Below are positions 21,265 to 29,798 of a stretch of DNA of 64,000 bases, piece after piece; positions within the stretch are counted from its first letter, which is position 1, and every line of letters begins with the position of its first letter. The notes beneath the pieces were generated by a model. It was not told the DNA's origin. It made no database searches and saw nothing but the letters and a program-made list of their open reading frames with translations. The stretch lies in assembly GCF_900109545.1 (NCBI RefSeq), contig NZ_FOAP01000007.1:310001-374000 (forward strand). The letters run 5' to 3'. A program made the position numbers and the translations under genes. This DNA comes from Stigmatella aurantiaca (GTDB lineage: Bacteria; Myxococcota; Myxococcia; Myxococcales; Myxococcaceae).

Positions 21265-22995
21265 CTACGAATCCATGACCGGCGCCCGGGTCAGGACGGG
21301 CCGGGCCTCCTCCTGTACGCCCACGGCGGCGGCGGCCTTGTGACTCCGGGCGATGTGCTCGAGCGCATCGTCATACGAAGACACCAGGCTGGCGGACGGA
21401 GACTGCCGCGGGAAGCCACCCTGCTCGAGCATCCGCCCCACCTCGCCCCACGCGACGACGACGACCACGCCGTCGCGCGTGACGAGGCAGTCCCGGAGGT
21501 TCAGCACCTCCTGGAGTCCCGCGGCATCCAGGTAGGGCACCGCGGTCAGATCGAGCACGGCGTACCTCGGCAAGGGGTGACTGGCGAGCGCCGTGTTGAG
21601 GACGCCAGGAGAGAGGAAGTCGAGCGGCCCGCGGACGCGGATGCGCTGGAGGGGCGGCCGCTCGTCCTGCCCGGCGGCGGCCGCGCTCAGGGTGCGGAAG
21701 TGGGGGCGTCCATCCAGCCGGAGGATCCGCGTCTGGATCTCCGTCCGGGGCCGGGCCCTCAAGAGCAGTCCGAGGGAGAGCAGCACGCCCGCGCCGAGTC
21801 CGAGCAGGAGATCCACCGAGGCGATGACGATGGCGGTCACCGCCACCACCGCCACCTGGGGACGCTCCTGATCCCACAGCTTGCGCAGGCCCCGGAAATC
21901 CAGCAGCCGCACGCCGACCACCACGAGAATGCCCGCGAGCGCGGCGATGGGCACGCGAGCGACGAGCGCTCCGGCCACGAGGCACACGGCCAGCAGCAGC
22001 AGCGCATGGAGCACGGATGCCGCGCGGGTACGGGCTCCCGCCTGGATCGACACCGAGGAGCGGACGATGGCCCCCATCACCGGCATGCCGCCGAAGAGCG
22101 AGGAGGCGAGGTTGGCCATGCCTTGGGCCATCAGCTCCTGATCATGGTCGCTCTGCTGCTTCTCGAAGCCCGGGAACTGATCAATGGCGCTGGCCGACAT
22201 CAACGAGCCCAGCGACGCGAGCACGGTGAGCGAGAGGACGTCGGGCAGCAGCGCGCTCCAGTCCACGCCCGCCAGCAAGGGCAGTTGGGGCAAAGGCAGT
22301 CCCGCGGGCAGGCTCCCCACGCGGGCGAGCTCCGGCCCCAACAGTCCGCCGAGCAGCGTGGCCACCACGAGCCCCACCAGCACCGAGGGCACCCGGCGCT
22401 GCACGCGAGGCAGGCCCACCATGCATGCGATCGCCAACACACCAATGGCAATGCCTCCCCCGTGCATCATCCATTCCCCCGCCTGCGCGGGCAGCGAGGA
22501 CAGCGAGCCGGCCGTCTTCGGCAATCCCAACAACCGGGGCAGCTGGCTGTTGAGGAGGAGCAGGCCGATGCCCGCCATGAATCCGCGCACCACCGGCGCC
22601 GGCAGCAACTTCGCCAACCGGCCCACGCGCAGCAGGCCGAGCACGATCTGCAAGAGCCCGCAGAGGAAGGTGGCCACGACCATGCCCGTGATGCCATGGC
22701 GCTGGACCAGGAGGAGCACGATGGGCACCAGCGCGGCCTCGGGCCCCGTCACCTGCAGACGGGAACCGCCCAGCAACCCGGCCACGACACCGGCGATCGC
22801 CCCACTGATGAGACCCACGCTGGCTGGCAGTCCCGACGCCACCGCGAGTGCGAGATTGAGCGGAAGCGCCACGCACGCCACCGTGAGCGCTCCAGACAGG
22901 TCCTGCCCCAATGTCTTGGGAGAGACCATCTGCTTCCAGTCCTGCCACAGAAGGCGCGCACGAGCCGCGGCTCCAAACGAGTGATGTTCGAGCAT
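21265..22995 (-). CDS. SulP-family anion transporter with STAS domain
   Basis: The product is 576 residues from the ATG at 22995; in-frame sequence further upstream is Arg-rich and not family-like. It has the SulP signature (DLSGALTVACVALPLNLALAVASG) and about 12 membrane helices. The ELMAQGMANLASSLFGGMP segment is present. A complete C-terminal STAS domain follows (VRGPLDFLSPGVLNTAL, LDLTAVPYLDAAGLQEVLNL). It differs from the first SulP in this window in its full STAS domain and in lacking a linked carbonic anhydrase. The substrate (sulfate, bicarbonate or another anion) cannot be told from sequence. It is divergent from a histidine kinase/NtrC-type pair, whose 215-bp shared upstream region contains spaced direct repeats, so regulation by that pair is plausible. 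Confidence 0.92.
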   Translation of the reverse strand: MLEHHSFGAAARARLLWQDWKQMVSPKTLGQDLSGALTVACVALPLNLALAVASGLPASVGLISGAIAGVVAGLLGGSRLQVTGPEAALVPIVLLLVQRHGITGMVVATFLCGLLQIVLGLLRVGRLAKLLPAPVVRGFMAGIGLLLLNSQLPRLLGLPKTAGSLSSLPAQAGEWMMHGGGIAIGVLAIACMVGLPRVQRRVPSVLVGLVVATLLGGLLGPELARVGSLPAGLPLPQLPLLAGVDWSALLPDVLSLTVLASLGSLMSASAIDQFPGFEKQQSDHDQELMAQGMANLASSLFGGMPVMGAIVRSSVSIQAGARTRAASVLHALLLLAVCLVAGALVARVPIAALAGILVVVGVRLLDFRGLRKLWDQERPQVAVVAVTAIVIASVDLLLGLGAGVLLSLGLLLRARPRTEIQTRILRLDGRPHFRTLSAAAAGQDERPPLQRIRVRGPLDFLSPGVLNTALASHPLPRYAVLDLTAVPYLDAAGLQEVLNLRDCLVTRDGVVVVVAWGEVGRMLEQGGFPRQSPSASLVSSYDDALEHIARSHKAAAAVGVQEEARPVLTRAPVMDS

Positions 22996-23092
22996 GATAC
23001 CGGCGCGCCTTTTCACGCCGCGTGCCGCGCCGCGTTCCCTCGGAAGACGCCCGCCCCTGTCGGCATCACCCAACACCTGGGTTGAGGGGATG

Positions 23093-23122
23093 AGCCGACA
23101 CCTGTCCGTTCCAGCCGACACC
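23093..23122. repeat. pair of 10-bp direct repeats in a divergent promoter region
   Basis: AGCCGACACC occurs at 23093-23102 and again at 23113-23122, exactly 20 bp apart (two helical turns). It lies between the divergent SulP and histidine kinase genes. A short dyad (CAAC...GTTG, 23071-23084) lies next to it. The spacing suits cooperative binding of a regulator. Confidence 0.5.
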
Positions 23123-23210
23123 AGCTTAACGAGTGAACAGCCGGGCCCACTCCGCCGTGCACGCAGGCGGAGAGCGCGTTAGGACGCGCACCCCGGAGCC
23201 TGCCCACGAC

Positions 23211-24743
23211 ATGCGTCTCGTTCAGCGTCTGCTCATCTCCCACTCCCTGCTCACCGCCATCCTGCTCGGTGCCGCCGGCTTCGCCGTGGTGGCCCTGGTT
23301 CGCATGACCAGCCTCCTCACGGAGATCCGCGAGGAACATCTGAGCAAGGTGCAGGAGGAGGAGGCCGTGCACCAGGCGGCCTGGGGCGTGGAGGTCGCCG
23401 CCCGGCACGCCATCCTGGCCTGTGAACGCGATTCGAACGCCGGGCCCGAGGTGGCGCTCTCCCTGAAGGAGTCCCTGCGCCAGCTGGAGTTGCTGCTCTC
23501 CCATCACGGAGACGCCATCCAGCCGAGCATCCGGAACTCGGCGGAGGATTACCGCGACTATGCCCGGTACGTGAGCGAGGAGAACACCTGCACCCGCCTC
23601 TTCGATCCCGAGCTGCGGCAGAAGCGGCTCATCTGGGACGAGAACCTCACGGATGCCTGGATCACCATCGTGCGCTCCCTGCTCCAGGAGGTCCTCAAGC
23701 GCGAGGCCGAGGCGTATGCCATTGGTGCCACGGCGATCGGCGTGGGGTCCATCTTCGGAGCCCTGGCGATGTTCGCCGCCTGGGGCGTAGCGCGCTGGAT
23801 GGCGCGGGGGGTGACGCGGCCCCTGGAGCTGCTCGCCACACAGGCCCAGCAGGTGGGCCAGGGGAACTTCGCCCCCATCGAGCCGGTGGGCGGTCCGCTC
23901 GAGGTGCAGGAGCTGGCCTCCGAGCTGGAGCGGACACGCGCGCGTCTGGCGGAGATTGATCACCTCAAGGACGCTTTCGTGGCCTCCGTGTCGCACGATC
24001 TCCGGACACCGCTCACGCGGCTGCGGGCCGCGCTCGGGCTGATGGCGGACGGCACCACCGGCCCGCTCAATGCGCAGCAGCGGCGGGTGATCGATCTGGC
24101 GCGAAGTGCCTGCGAGCGGGAGATCCGCCTGGTGTCCGCGCTGCTCGACATGTCCCGCGTGAAGTCCGGCAAGGCGCTGCGGCGCGAGGCGGGCTGCCTG
24201 CTGGATGACGTGCTCCTCCGGGCCCTGGAGGACATGCAGGGCGAGGCCGAGGAGGCCGGGGTCCAGCTGGAGCTGGAGAAGGAGGGGCCGCTGTCCCCCG
24301 CCTCGCTCGACGCGGCCCTCATCGAGCGCACGGTGGCCAACCTCCTGGGCAACGCCATCCGCGTCTCCTCACGGGGGCAGAAGGTCCGGATGCTCCGCAC
24401 CGTCACCCAGGAGGGGCCTCCCGGGCACACCGCGTCCGGCACCTGGGCCCGGGTGGTGGTGCGCGACGAGGGCCCGGGAGTCCGGCCCGAGGTGCGAAAC
24501 CGGCTCTTCGAGCACTTCTTCACCTCTCCGGTGGGCAACACCGCCAACCCCCCCGGAATCGGCCTGGGCCTGCCGCTGGCGCGCGAGATGATGCGTGCGC
24601 ATGGTGGCGACGTGGCGTTCCTCGACGAGCCGGGCCCGGGCGCGGCCTTCGCCCTCTGGATACCCCTCGAAGGCCCGGCCTCCCTCCGCTACGCTCCCGA
24701 GGCGACTCCTTCTGCGTCGCCTGATGCCCGGAGCCCTGAATGA
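23211..24743 (+). CDS. membrane sensor histidine kinase with HAMP domain
   Basis: The product is 510 residues from the ATG at 23211. TM1 is near residues 7-32 (SHSLLTAILLGAAGFAVVAL) and TM2 near 175-200 (IGATAIGVGSIFGALAMFA). They flank a helical periplasmic region of about 140 residues rich in Glu and containing two cysteines (ILACERDS, ENTCTRLF), probably a four-helix-bundle sensor. A HAMP domain follows (TRPLELLATQAQQVGQGNF). The phospho-acceptor His262 is in FVASVSHDLRTPLTRLR. The HATPase_c N box NLLGNAIRVSS and G boxes VRDEGPGVR and GIGLGLPLAR complete it. The stop overlaps the regulator start by four bases. It is divergent from the SulP transporter gene. Confidence 0.92.
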   Translation: MRLVQRLLISHSLLTAILLGAAGFAVVALVRMTSLLTEIREEHLSKVQEEEAVHQAAWGVEVAARHAILACERDSNAGPEVALSLKESLRQLELLLSHHGDAIQPSIRNSAEDYRDYARYVSEENTCTRLFDPELRQKRLIWDENLTDAWITIVRSLLQEVLKREAEAYAIGATAIGVGSIFGALAMFAAWGVARWMARGVTRPLELLATQAQQVGQGNFAPIEPVGGPLEVQELASELERTRARLAEIDHLKDAFVASVSHDLRTPLTRLRAALGLMADGTTGPLNAQQRRVIDLARSACEREIRLVSALLDMSRVKSGKALRREAGCLLDDVLLRALEDMQGEAEEAGVQLELEKEGPLSPASLDAALIERTVANLLGNAIRVSSRGQKVRMLRTVTQEGPPGHTASGTWARVVVRDEGPGVRPEVRNRLFEHFFTSPVGNTANPPGIGLGLPLAREMMRAHGGDVAFLDEPGPGAAFALWIPLEGPASLRYAPEATPSASPDARSPE

Positions 24744-26206
24744 GCCAGTCCTCCCAGCCTCCGTCCTCTCCCGCCAACCGCGTGCTGGTGGTGGATGACG
24801 ACCTCGAGCTGTGTGAGCTCATCTCTCTGCGCCTGGAGGCCCAGGGGATGGAGGTGGCGAGCGTCCCCACCGGCCAGCAGGCGCTCGAGCGGGTGGAGGC
24901 GGGCAAGGTGGATGCGATGGTGCTCGATCTCCGGCTGGGAGACGTGGATGGCCTGGAGGTGCTCGCCCAGGCACGCGAGCGCATCCCGGAGCTGCCGGTG
25001 GTCATCCTCACCGCGCACGGCACCATCGAGACCGCGGTGGAGGCCATGCGCCGGGGCGCCTATGGCTTTCTCACCAAGCCCTTCCAGGACCACGAGCTGG
25101 TGCAGAAGCTGGTGCACGCGCTCGAGCGCACGACCCTGCAACGCGAGGTGGATGACCTGCGCCGTATCGTGGCCGGCGTTCCGCGCGAGCGGTTGCTCGG
25201 CCGGAGCCCGGCCATCACCCAGGTGCGGGCGCACATCGCCCGGGTGGCGCCCTCGGATGCCACGGTGCTGGTGCTCGGCGAATCAGGCACGGGCAAGGAG
25301 CTGGCCGCGCGATTGCTGCATGGGCTCTCCCGCCGCGCGCATGGGCCCTTCGTGGCGGTGAACTGCGGGGCGCTCCCGCCGGAGCTGCTGGAGAGCGAGC
25401 TGTTCGGCCACGTGAAGGGGGCCTTCACCGGAGCCACCCAGTCGCGTGAGGGGCTCTTCGGGGCCGCGCGGGGTGGAACGCTCTTCCTCGACGAGGTGGG
25501 CGAGGCGCCCCCCAGCGTGCAGGTGAAGCTGCTGCGGGTGTTGCAGGAGCGGCGCTATACCCGCGTGGGCTCGAGCACCGAGGAGGAAGCGGACGTGCGG
25601 GTGGTGGCGGCCACCAACCGGGATCTCCGCGAGGAGGTGGAGCTCCGGCGCTTCCGCGAGGATCTCTACTACCGGCTCTACGTGGTGCCGATCACCATGC
25701 CGCCGTTGCGCGAGCGGGCCGAGGACATTCCGCTCCTGGCCCAGCTCTTCCTCGAGCGGGCCGCGGCGCACAATGGAATGCGGGTGCCGCGGCTGAGCCC
25801 GGAGGCCCTCCAGCTGCTGCGGGACTACACGTGGCCGGGCAACGTGCGCGAGCTGCTCAACGTGATGGAGGCCGCCGTCCTGCTGGCCGCCTCCGAGGAG
25901 CTGCGGGCCGAGCACCTGAGGCACCTCGTGCAGCCCTCCCCCCGCGCCACGCCGCCCGGGATGGAGGAGGCCTCACCCGGCGCCGTTTCTCCCCGGGCGT
26001 CCGAGACCGAGGCCCCGCTGCCCACCCTCCGCGAGGCGCGTGACGCGTTCGAGCGCGACTACCTGATGGAGGCCCTGCGGCGCAGCGGCGGCAACGTGAG
26101 CGCCGCGGCGCGCATGGCCGGGCGCAACCGCACCGACTTCTACGAGCTGCTGCGCCGGCACGGGCTGTCGGCCTCGGACTTCAAGGACACGGGCCACGGG
26201 CGCTGA
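24740..26206 (+). CDS. NtrC-family sigma-54-dependent response regulator
   Basis: The product is 488 residues: receiver domain (VDDDLELCE, phosphorylated Asp in MVLDLRLGDVDG), AAA+ domain with Walker A GESGTGKE, Walker B LFLDEVGEA and an intact GAFTGA sigma-54 contact loop (227-232), and a Fis-type C-terminal helix-turn-helix (SAAARMAGRNRTDFYELLRR). It is translationally coupled to the upstream kinase. Unlike the first NtrC-type regulator in this window it keeps the canonical GAFTGA. Its target may be the divergent SulP gene, but I found no clear -24/-12 element on that side, so the target remains open. The stop is followed within 40 bp by the start of foreign-looking DNA. Confidence 0.94.
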   Translation: MSQSSQPPSSPANRVLVVDDDLELCELISLRLEAQGMEVASVPTGQQALERVEAGKVDAMVLDLRLGDVDGLEVLAQARERIPELPVVILTAHGTIETAVEAMRRGAYGFLTKPFQDHELVQKLVHALERTTLQREVDDLRRIVAGVPRERLLGRSPAITQVRAHIARVAPSDATVLVLGESGTGKELAARLLHGLSRRAHGPFVAVNCGALPPELLESELFGHVKGAFTGATQSREGLFGAARGGTLFLDEVGEAPPSVQVKLLRVLQERRYTRVGSSTEEEADVRVVAATNRDLREEVELRRFREDLYYRLYVVPITMPPLRERAEDIPLLAQLFLERAAAHNGMRVPRLSPEALQLLRDYTWPGNVRELLNVMEAAVLLAASEELRAEHLRHLVQPSPRATPPGMEEASPGAVSPRASETEAPLPTLREARDAFERDYLMEALRRSGGNVSAAARMAGRNRTDFYELLRRHGLSASDFKDTGHGR

Positions 26207-26241
26207 GCCTGACAACCTTCTCCTGGAGTTCCTGGGCCCGG

Positions 26242-26282
26242 CTTGCGGCAAGCGGGGCAGCATCGTCGTCTCCAAACGCTTT
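26242..26282 (+). pseudogene. vestige of a double-CXXC Sit-type immunity gene
   Basis: These 41 bp match 14522-14562, inside the immunity-like gene at 13994-14680, at 37 of 41 positions. In the corresponding frame they encode [13 protein letters not shown] against [13 protein letters not shown] there. Nothing before or after matches. This is a scar of a paralogous immunity gene left at the boundary between a core operon and an AT-richer accessory stretch. Confidence 0.7.
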
Positions 26283-26324
26283 TGTTACCCCCAAAAACAT
26301 AAACTCACGGAATGCAGGTTTTCC

Positions 26325-26364
26325 AATATTAATATTTGACCTAAAAACAAGAGAATGACATACG
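26325..26364 (+). promoter_or_regulatory. AT-rich palindrome abutting a candidate promoter
   Basis: The perfect 12-bp palindrome AATATTAATATT (26325-26336) touches TTGACC (26336-26341), which is 17 bp from CATACG (26359-26364). Such an AT-rich block is exceptional in this GC-rich window. It lies 65 bp upstream of the secreted-protein gene at 26430 and could hold its promoter and an operator. The -10 match is poor. Confidence 0.4.
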
Positions 26365-26429
26365 CCCCTCGCTGTTCGCTGGCGAGCCATACATGTCTTG
26401 CATTTCAAATCTTCGATGAGGTGTTACGT

Positions 26430-27440
26430 ATGAAGAAATTGTTCAGAGCGCTCCACTCCTCCGGAACCGTCTTCTCCGCCACTTCGGCCCTCCTCCTCTC
26501 CACGGCCAGCATGGCGGAGGGAAGCACCAGTGCATCCCCCCTCTCGGGATGCGCGCCTCTGTGTGTGGGAGGCGTTTGCACGCCCGTCCAGATCGCGGAC
26601 TTCTGGCCCACGACATCCATCGCAGTGACGGACCAGGACGTGTACTTCTCCGGCGGCGCCTACCCGACGCTTTCGAACGGCTTCGTGGGCAGGGTTTCCA
26701 AGTCAGGCGGCCCCGCCACACGCATCCTCACGAACCTCGCGGCCATCCCGGCCGTCCGGGAAACCGGCGGAGATCTCTATGTCCTGGGCTCCGCACATCC
26801 CCTGCCGGGCAAGGTGAACCGGCTGAACGCGAACGGCTCCTTCACGGCCATTCCGGCCTCGGCCGGCAAGCCGCGATTCTTCACGGGGGATGCCACCCAC
26901 CTCTACTGGATCGACACCAACGATGGGCACTTCTACGCGGTGCCACGCGAGGGAGGCTCGCCCACCGTGGTCGCGCAGAGTGGCCTTCCGACCAAGCCAC
27001 TTCAGGCCCTCACGGACGAGGACAACCTCTACTGGGTGAACCGGCCGGCGAGTGGAAAGGGATGGACCCTCTGGAAGGCGCCGAAGGACGGCGGGGCCGC
27101 GCCCACCCAGCTTCTCTTCATCCAGGCGGGCAAGTTCCACCAGTTCGCCATGGACGCGGACACTATCTACTTCCTCGACTACTACACCGGGCTCAACAAG
27201 ATCTCCAAGAGCGGCGGCGCCGTGACGAACATCGCCTACGCGGACAGCCCTGGGAGTGTCCTGGCCGTCGATGACGAGCGGCTCTACTGGATCAAGGACG
27301 AAGTCCTCACGGCGACCTGCAAGGATGGGAGCGGCGATCAGGTCCTGACCACGGAGACCTACTCCACGGACGATATCGCCGTGGATGATTCGGGCATCTA
27401 CTGGGCCCAGTTCTACAAAGTCTGGAAGCTCGCGAAGTAG
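26430..27440 (+). CDS. secreted beta-propeller-like protein
   Basis: The product is 336 residues from the ATG at 26430 with GAGGTG eight bases upstream; a signal peptide is evident (SALLLSTASMAEG). The mature part contains repeats of about 45 residues with the pattern xxLYWxxxxxxxxxxVPKxGG (examples: THLYWIDTNDGHFYAVPREGG, split as THLYWIDTNDG and HFYAVPREGG; NLYWVNRP and LWKAPKDGGA; TIYFLDYYTGLNKISKSGG). This is typical of DUF5050-like or TolB/NHL-type beta-propellers. Two or three N-terminal cysteines are present (GCAPLCVGGVC). No enzyme motif is seen, and an extracellular or periplasmic binding role is plausible. Similar propeller proteins are numerous paralogues in myxobacteria. Confidence 0.8.
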   Translation: MKKLFRALHSSGTVFSATSALLLSTASMAEGSTSASPLSGCAPLCVGGVCTPVQIADFWPTTSIAVTDQDVYFSGGAYPTLSNGFVGRVSKSGGPATRILTNLAAIPAVRETGGDLYVLGSAHPLPGKVNRLNANGSFTAIPASAGKPRFFTGDATHLYWIDTNDGHFYAVPREGGSPTVVAQSGLPTKPLQALTDEDNLYWVNRPASGKGWTLWKAPKDGGAAPTQLLFIQAGKFHQFAMDADTIYFLDYYTGLNKISKSGGAVTNIAYADSPGSVLAVDDERLYWIKDEVLTATCKDGSGDQVLTTETYSTDDIAVDDSGIYWAQFYKVWKLAK

Positions 27441-27499
27441 CCCGGCATTCCCCAGCCAAGACAGCCGGCTTGGATGTTGTTCCTTGGCGGGTCTGAAGG

Positions 27500-27541
27500 G
27501 GCTCCGCTGGGATGGCGGAGCCCTGGGCTTGCCCCCAGGGG
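27500..27541 (+). terminator. two overlapping, mutually exclusive hairpins
   Basis: GGGCTCCGC (27500-27508) pairs with GCGGAGCCC (27516-27524). CCCTGGG (27522-27528) pairs with CCCAGGG (27535-27541). They share CCC at 27522-27524, so only one can form at a time. They follow the secreted-protein gene by 60 bp; a terminator is the simplest reading. Confidence 0.45.
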
Positions 27542-27692
27542 CCTCCGCTGCGGGCGAGGGTGAGCTCGGCTGCCCGGCCGGCCGAAGCCCCAGTCCGTGG
27601 CGCAGATTTTCTGCATCATCTTCCACACTGTCGGCTCATTCCGTGTGAGCGAGCTTCGCTCCCCCAAGCGGCACCTGAGGAATCTACTCAAC

Positions 27693-29051
27693 ATGAAGAA
27701 TTTCAGTAAACCTTCGACGTGGCCCCTTTCGGCCGCCCTGTTGCTTCTCTTGACGGTCAGCGTTCCCTCCTCCGCGAGCGCGGACGGGCTTGCGCCTGAG
27801 CTGACAGAGCTGACCCAGGTGCAGAAGCTGATTCCGCGTCCGGAGCAGTCCGCCCTGAAGCCACTCAAGGCGCTGCCGATGCTGCACCGCGCGTCCCGGG
27901 TGGATCTCTCCATCCTGGAGGCACACGCCAAGACCCTCCACGAGGGGGAAGTTCATCCGCTCGCGACGAACACGGACCCCAGCTCAGCGCTCTACATGAG
28001 CCTGAACACCGCGGTCAGCAACACCCTCTCCGCGCAAGGCGAGCAGCACTGGTACTTCGTCCACTCGGCGGACGCAGGCAAGTTGACCTTCAACCTGCAG
28101 GTGGTGAACAGCGCCAGCGTCGACTATGATCTGCACGTCTTCAAGCTCAACCTGGACACCGGCATGCTGGAGGACGAGCAGGTCTCCGCCTTCGGGCCGC
28201 AGACGAGCGAGCAGCTCAGCACCTTGGTCAGCGAAGACTCCTACTATTTCATCTGCGTCAACGCCTACCAGGGCTTCGATGCGGCGCGTCCCTATCAGTT
28301 AGCCGCCCTCTACTCGCCCACGAGCGACGCCGCCGAGGCGGATGACCACCCGGCACAAGCCAAGGCGTACTCGGTCAGGTTCACCGCCAACCAGACCCTG
28401 GACAACGCCTATGATATTGATTGGATCCAGTTCACTGCCCCGAAAGCCAACAATTTCACGTTCACGTTCAGCAACGTGCCCTCCTCTTCCAATTACCAGG
28501 TGGGCATCTATGACGGAAACTTGAACCGCCTGGCGACCCTCACGAAGAACTCCACCGTGACGTACTCGATGGGCGCAGGCGTGTACTATCTTCGCGTCGC
28601 GTCGCTGGACACAGCCGTTCCGGCCGCGGCCTACCAGCTGAGCGTGAACACCGCCGCCACCTCGGCCTACCTGGGCTGGGTGGACACGGACGGGGGAAAT
28701 GCGGGATTCGTCAATTACGGCGCGGGGAACTTCTGGCGCGTCTACCGCTCGACCATTCTCGCCGGCGCCCTGACGGATATCAATGGCGACCCTGTCGTGA
28801 ACGCGCCTGTCACCATCGTCGTCAACACCCCTCAGACGTATGTCTCCACCACCACGGTCTCGGGCGTCACGGATGTGGGTGGCAACTTCGGCCTCTCCGT
28901 GAACCTGCCTTCCGCCAAGGGCACTTACGTGTATGACAACTGGTCCAGCTATCACTATTTTGACATGGCGACCGTGAGCATCCGCTCTTCCATCCTCCAG
29001 TACAACACGAGCGTGTATCACTTCGCGTACTCCACCTACAAACCGCACTGA
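27693..29051 (+). CDS. secreted protein with pre-peptidase-like domains
   Basis: The product is 452 residues from the ATG at 27693 with TGAGGA upstream at 27675-27680. A clear signal peptide is present (WPLSAALLLLLTVSVPSSASA). Two successive PPC-like (bacterial pre-peptidase C-terminal) beta-sandwich units are visible, with QHWYFVHSADAGKLTFNL and later DIDWIQFTAPKANNFTFTF, each followed by a Y-x-L-x-V strand. A C-terminal domain resembles a carboxypeptidase-regulatory or Ig-like fold (DINGDPVVNAPVTIVV). No protease domain is present, so it is not an enzyme by itself. It is probably an extracellular or matrix protein. It is less GC-rich than core genes. A strong hairpin follows the stop. Confidence 0.75.
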   Translation: MKNFSKPSTWPLSAALLLLLTVSVPSSASADGLAPELTELTQVQKLIPRPEQSALKPLKALPMLHRASRVDLSILEAHAKTLHEGEVHPLATNTDPSSALYMSLNTAVSNTLSAQGEQHWYFVHSADAGKLTFNLQVVNSASVDYDLHVFKLNLDTGMLEDEQVSAFGPQTSEQLSTLVSEDSYYFICVNAYQGFDAARPYQLAALYSPTSDAAEADDHPAQAKAYSVRFTANQTLDNAYDIDWIQFTAPKANNFTFTFSNVPSSSNYQVGIYDGNLNRLATLTKNSTVTYSMGAGVYYLRVASLDTAVPAAAYQLSVNTAATSAYLGWVDTDGGNAGFVNYGAGNFWRVYRSTILAGALTDINGDPVVNAPVTIVVNTPQTYVSTTTVSGVTDVGGNFGLSVNLPSAKGTYVYDNWSSYHYFDMATVSIRSSILQYNTSVYHFAYSTYKPH

Positions 29052-29065
29052 CGCCTGAGTCCCCC

Positions 29066-29093
29066 GCCCCCTTTCCTCCGCTGGAAAGGGGGC
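29066..29093 (+). terminator. hairpin after the PPC-like secreted protein gene
   Basis: GCCCCCTTTCC (29066-29076) pairs perfectly with GGAAAGGGGGC (29083-29093), an 11-bp stem with a 6-nt loop, 15 bp after the stop codon. No T-run follows. Confidence 0.65.
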
Positions 29094-29290
29094 CATGTAC
29101 CGGCCCAACCCCGCTGCTCGTCCGAAACGGGTACGCGGGCCATGCCGCGCAGAAAACCCGAGGAAAGTAGGACCTCGTAGGTTTCGAGAGTCATCACTTG
29201 CCCTTGTAGGGAGGCGGTTGATTTTTCCGGTCACAGGCTGGATCCTGGCCCTGGACGAGCCGTGGAATGGGCACGACCGTGGAGGGGCGG

Positions 29291-29707
29291 GTGGCAAACA
29301 AGACGCAGGCGACCGACGCATCCGTTGACAGCTTTTTCGACAAGATCGAACCCCAGGCACGGCGCGACGACGCGAAGGCCGTCGCCGCACTCATGGCGCG
29401 GTGCGCTGGGGCTCCACCCCGAATGTGGGGCAGCTCCATCGTCGGATTCGACAGCTACCACTATCGCTACGAGAGTGGCCGTGAAGGCGATGCGCCGCGA
29501 ATCGGCCTCTCCCCGCGCAAGGCCGCGCTCGTGCTCTACATCATGGGTGGTTTTCCTCGCTACGAGGCGCTGCTCTCCAAGCTGGGCAAAGTCACAACCG
29601 GCAAGGCCTGTATATACATCAAGAAGCTTTCCGACGTTGATCTTGCGGTGCTTGAAAAGCTGATCACCGAATCGTTGGCCTATCTGCGCAAGCTCTATCC
29701 CGCCTGA
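29291..29707 (+). CDS. DUF1801 (YdhG/YdeI-like) domain protein
   Basis: The product is 138 residues. I prefer the GTG at 29291 (ANKTQATDASVDSFF follows) because GGAGG lies six bases upstream and the family normally begins close to this sequence; an in-frame ATG at 29267 would add eight residues. Family blocks are MWGSSIVGFDSYHYRYESG, GLSPRKAALVLYIMGGF and GKACIYIKKLSDVDL. DUF1801 proteins are small, soluble and cytoplasmic, with a CyaY-like alpha/beta fold and no settled function. It stands alone between the secreted-protein region and a small minus-strand gene. Confidence 0.85.
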   Translation: MANKTQATDASVDSFFDKIEPQARRDDAKAVAALMARCAGAPPRMWGSSIVGFDSYHYRYESGREGDAPRIGLSPRKAALVLYIMGGFPRYEALLSKLGKVTTGKACIYIKKLSDVDLAVLEKLITESLAYLRKLYPA

Positions 29708-29798
29708 AGCTCGCGAAGGTGGACCGCGGACGCGGAACCAAGGTGCGGAGCGCCAGCGCTTCCAGTGGGAGGCGAGGCGTCAACGGATGTTGGAGGCT

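Noticed and set aside
22996-23210. Sigma-54 promoter for the second SulP gene
   Set aside because: The gap was scanned on the minus strand for a -24/-12 pair. No element with both GG and TTGC at the correct spacing was found.
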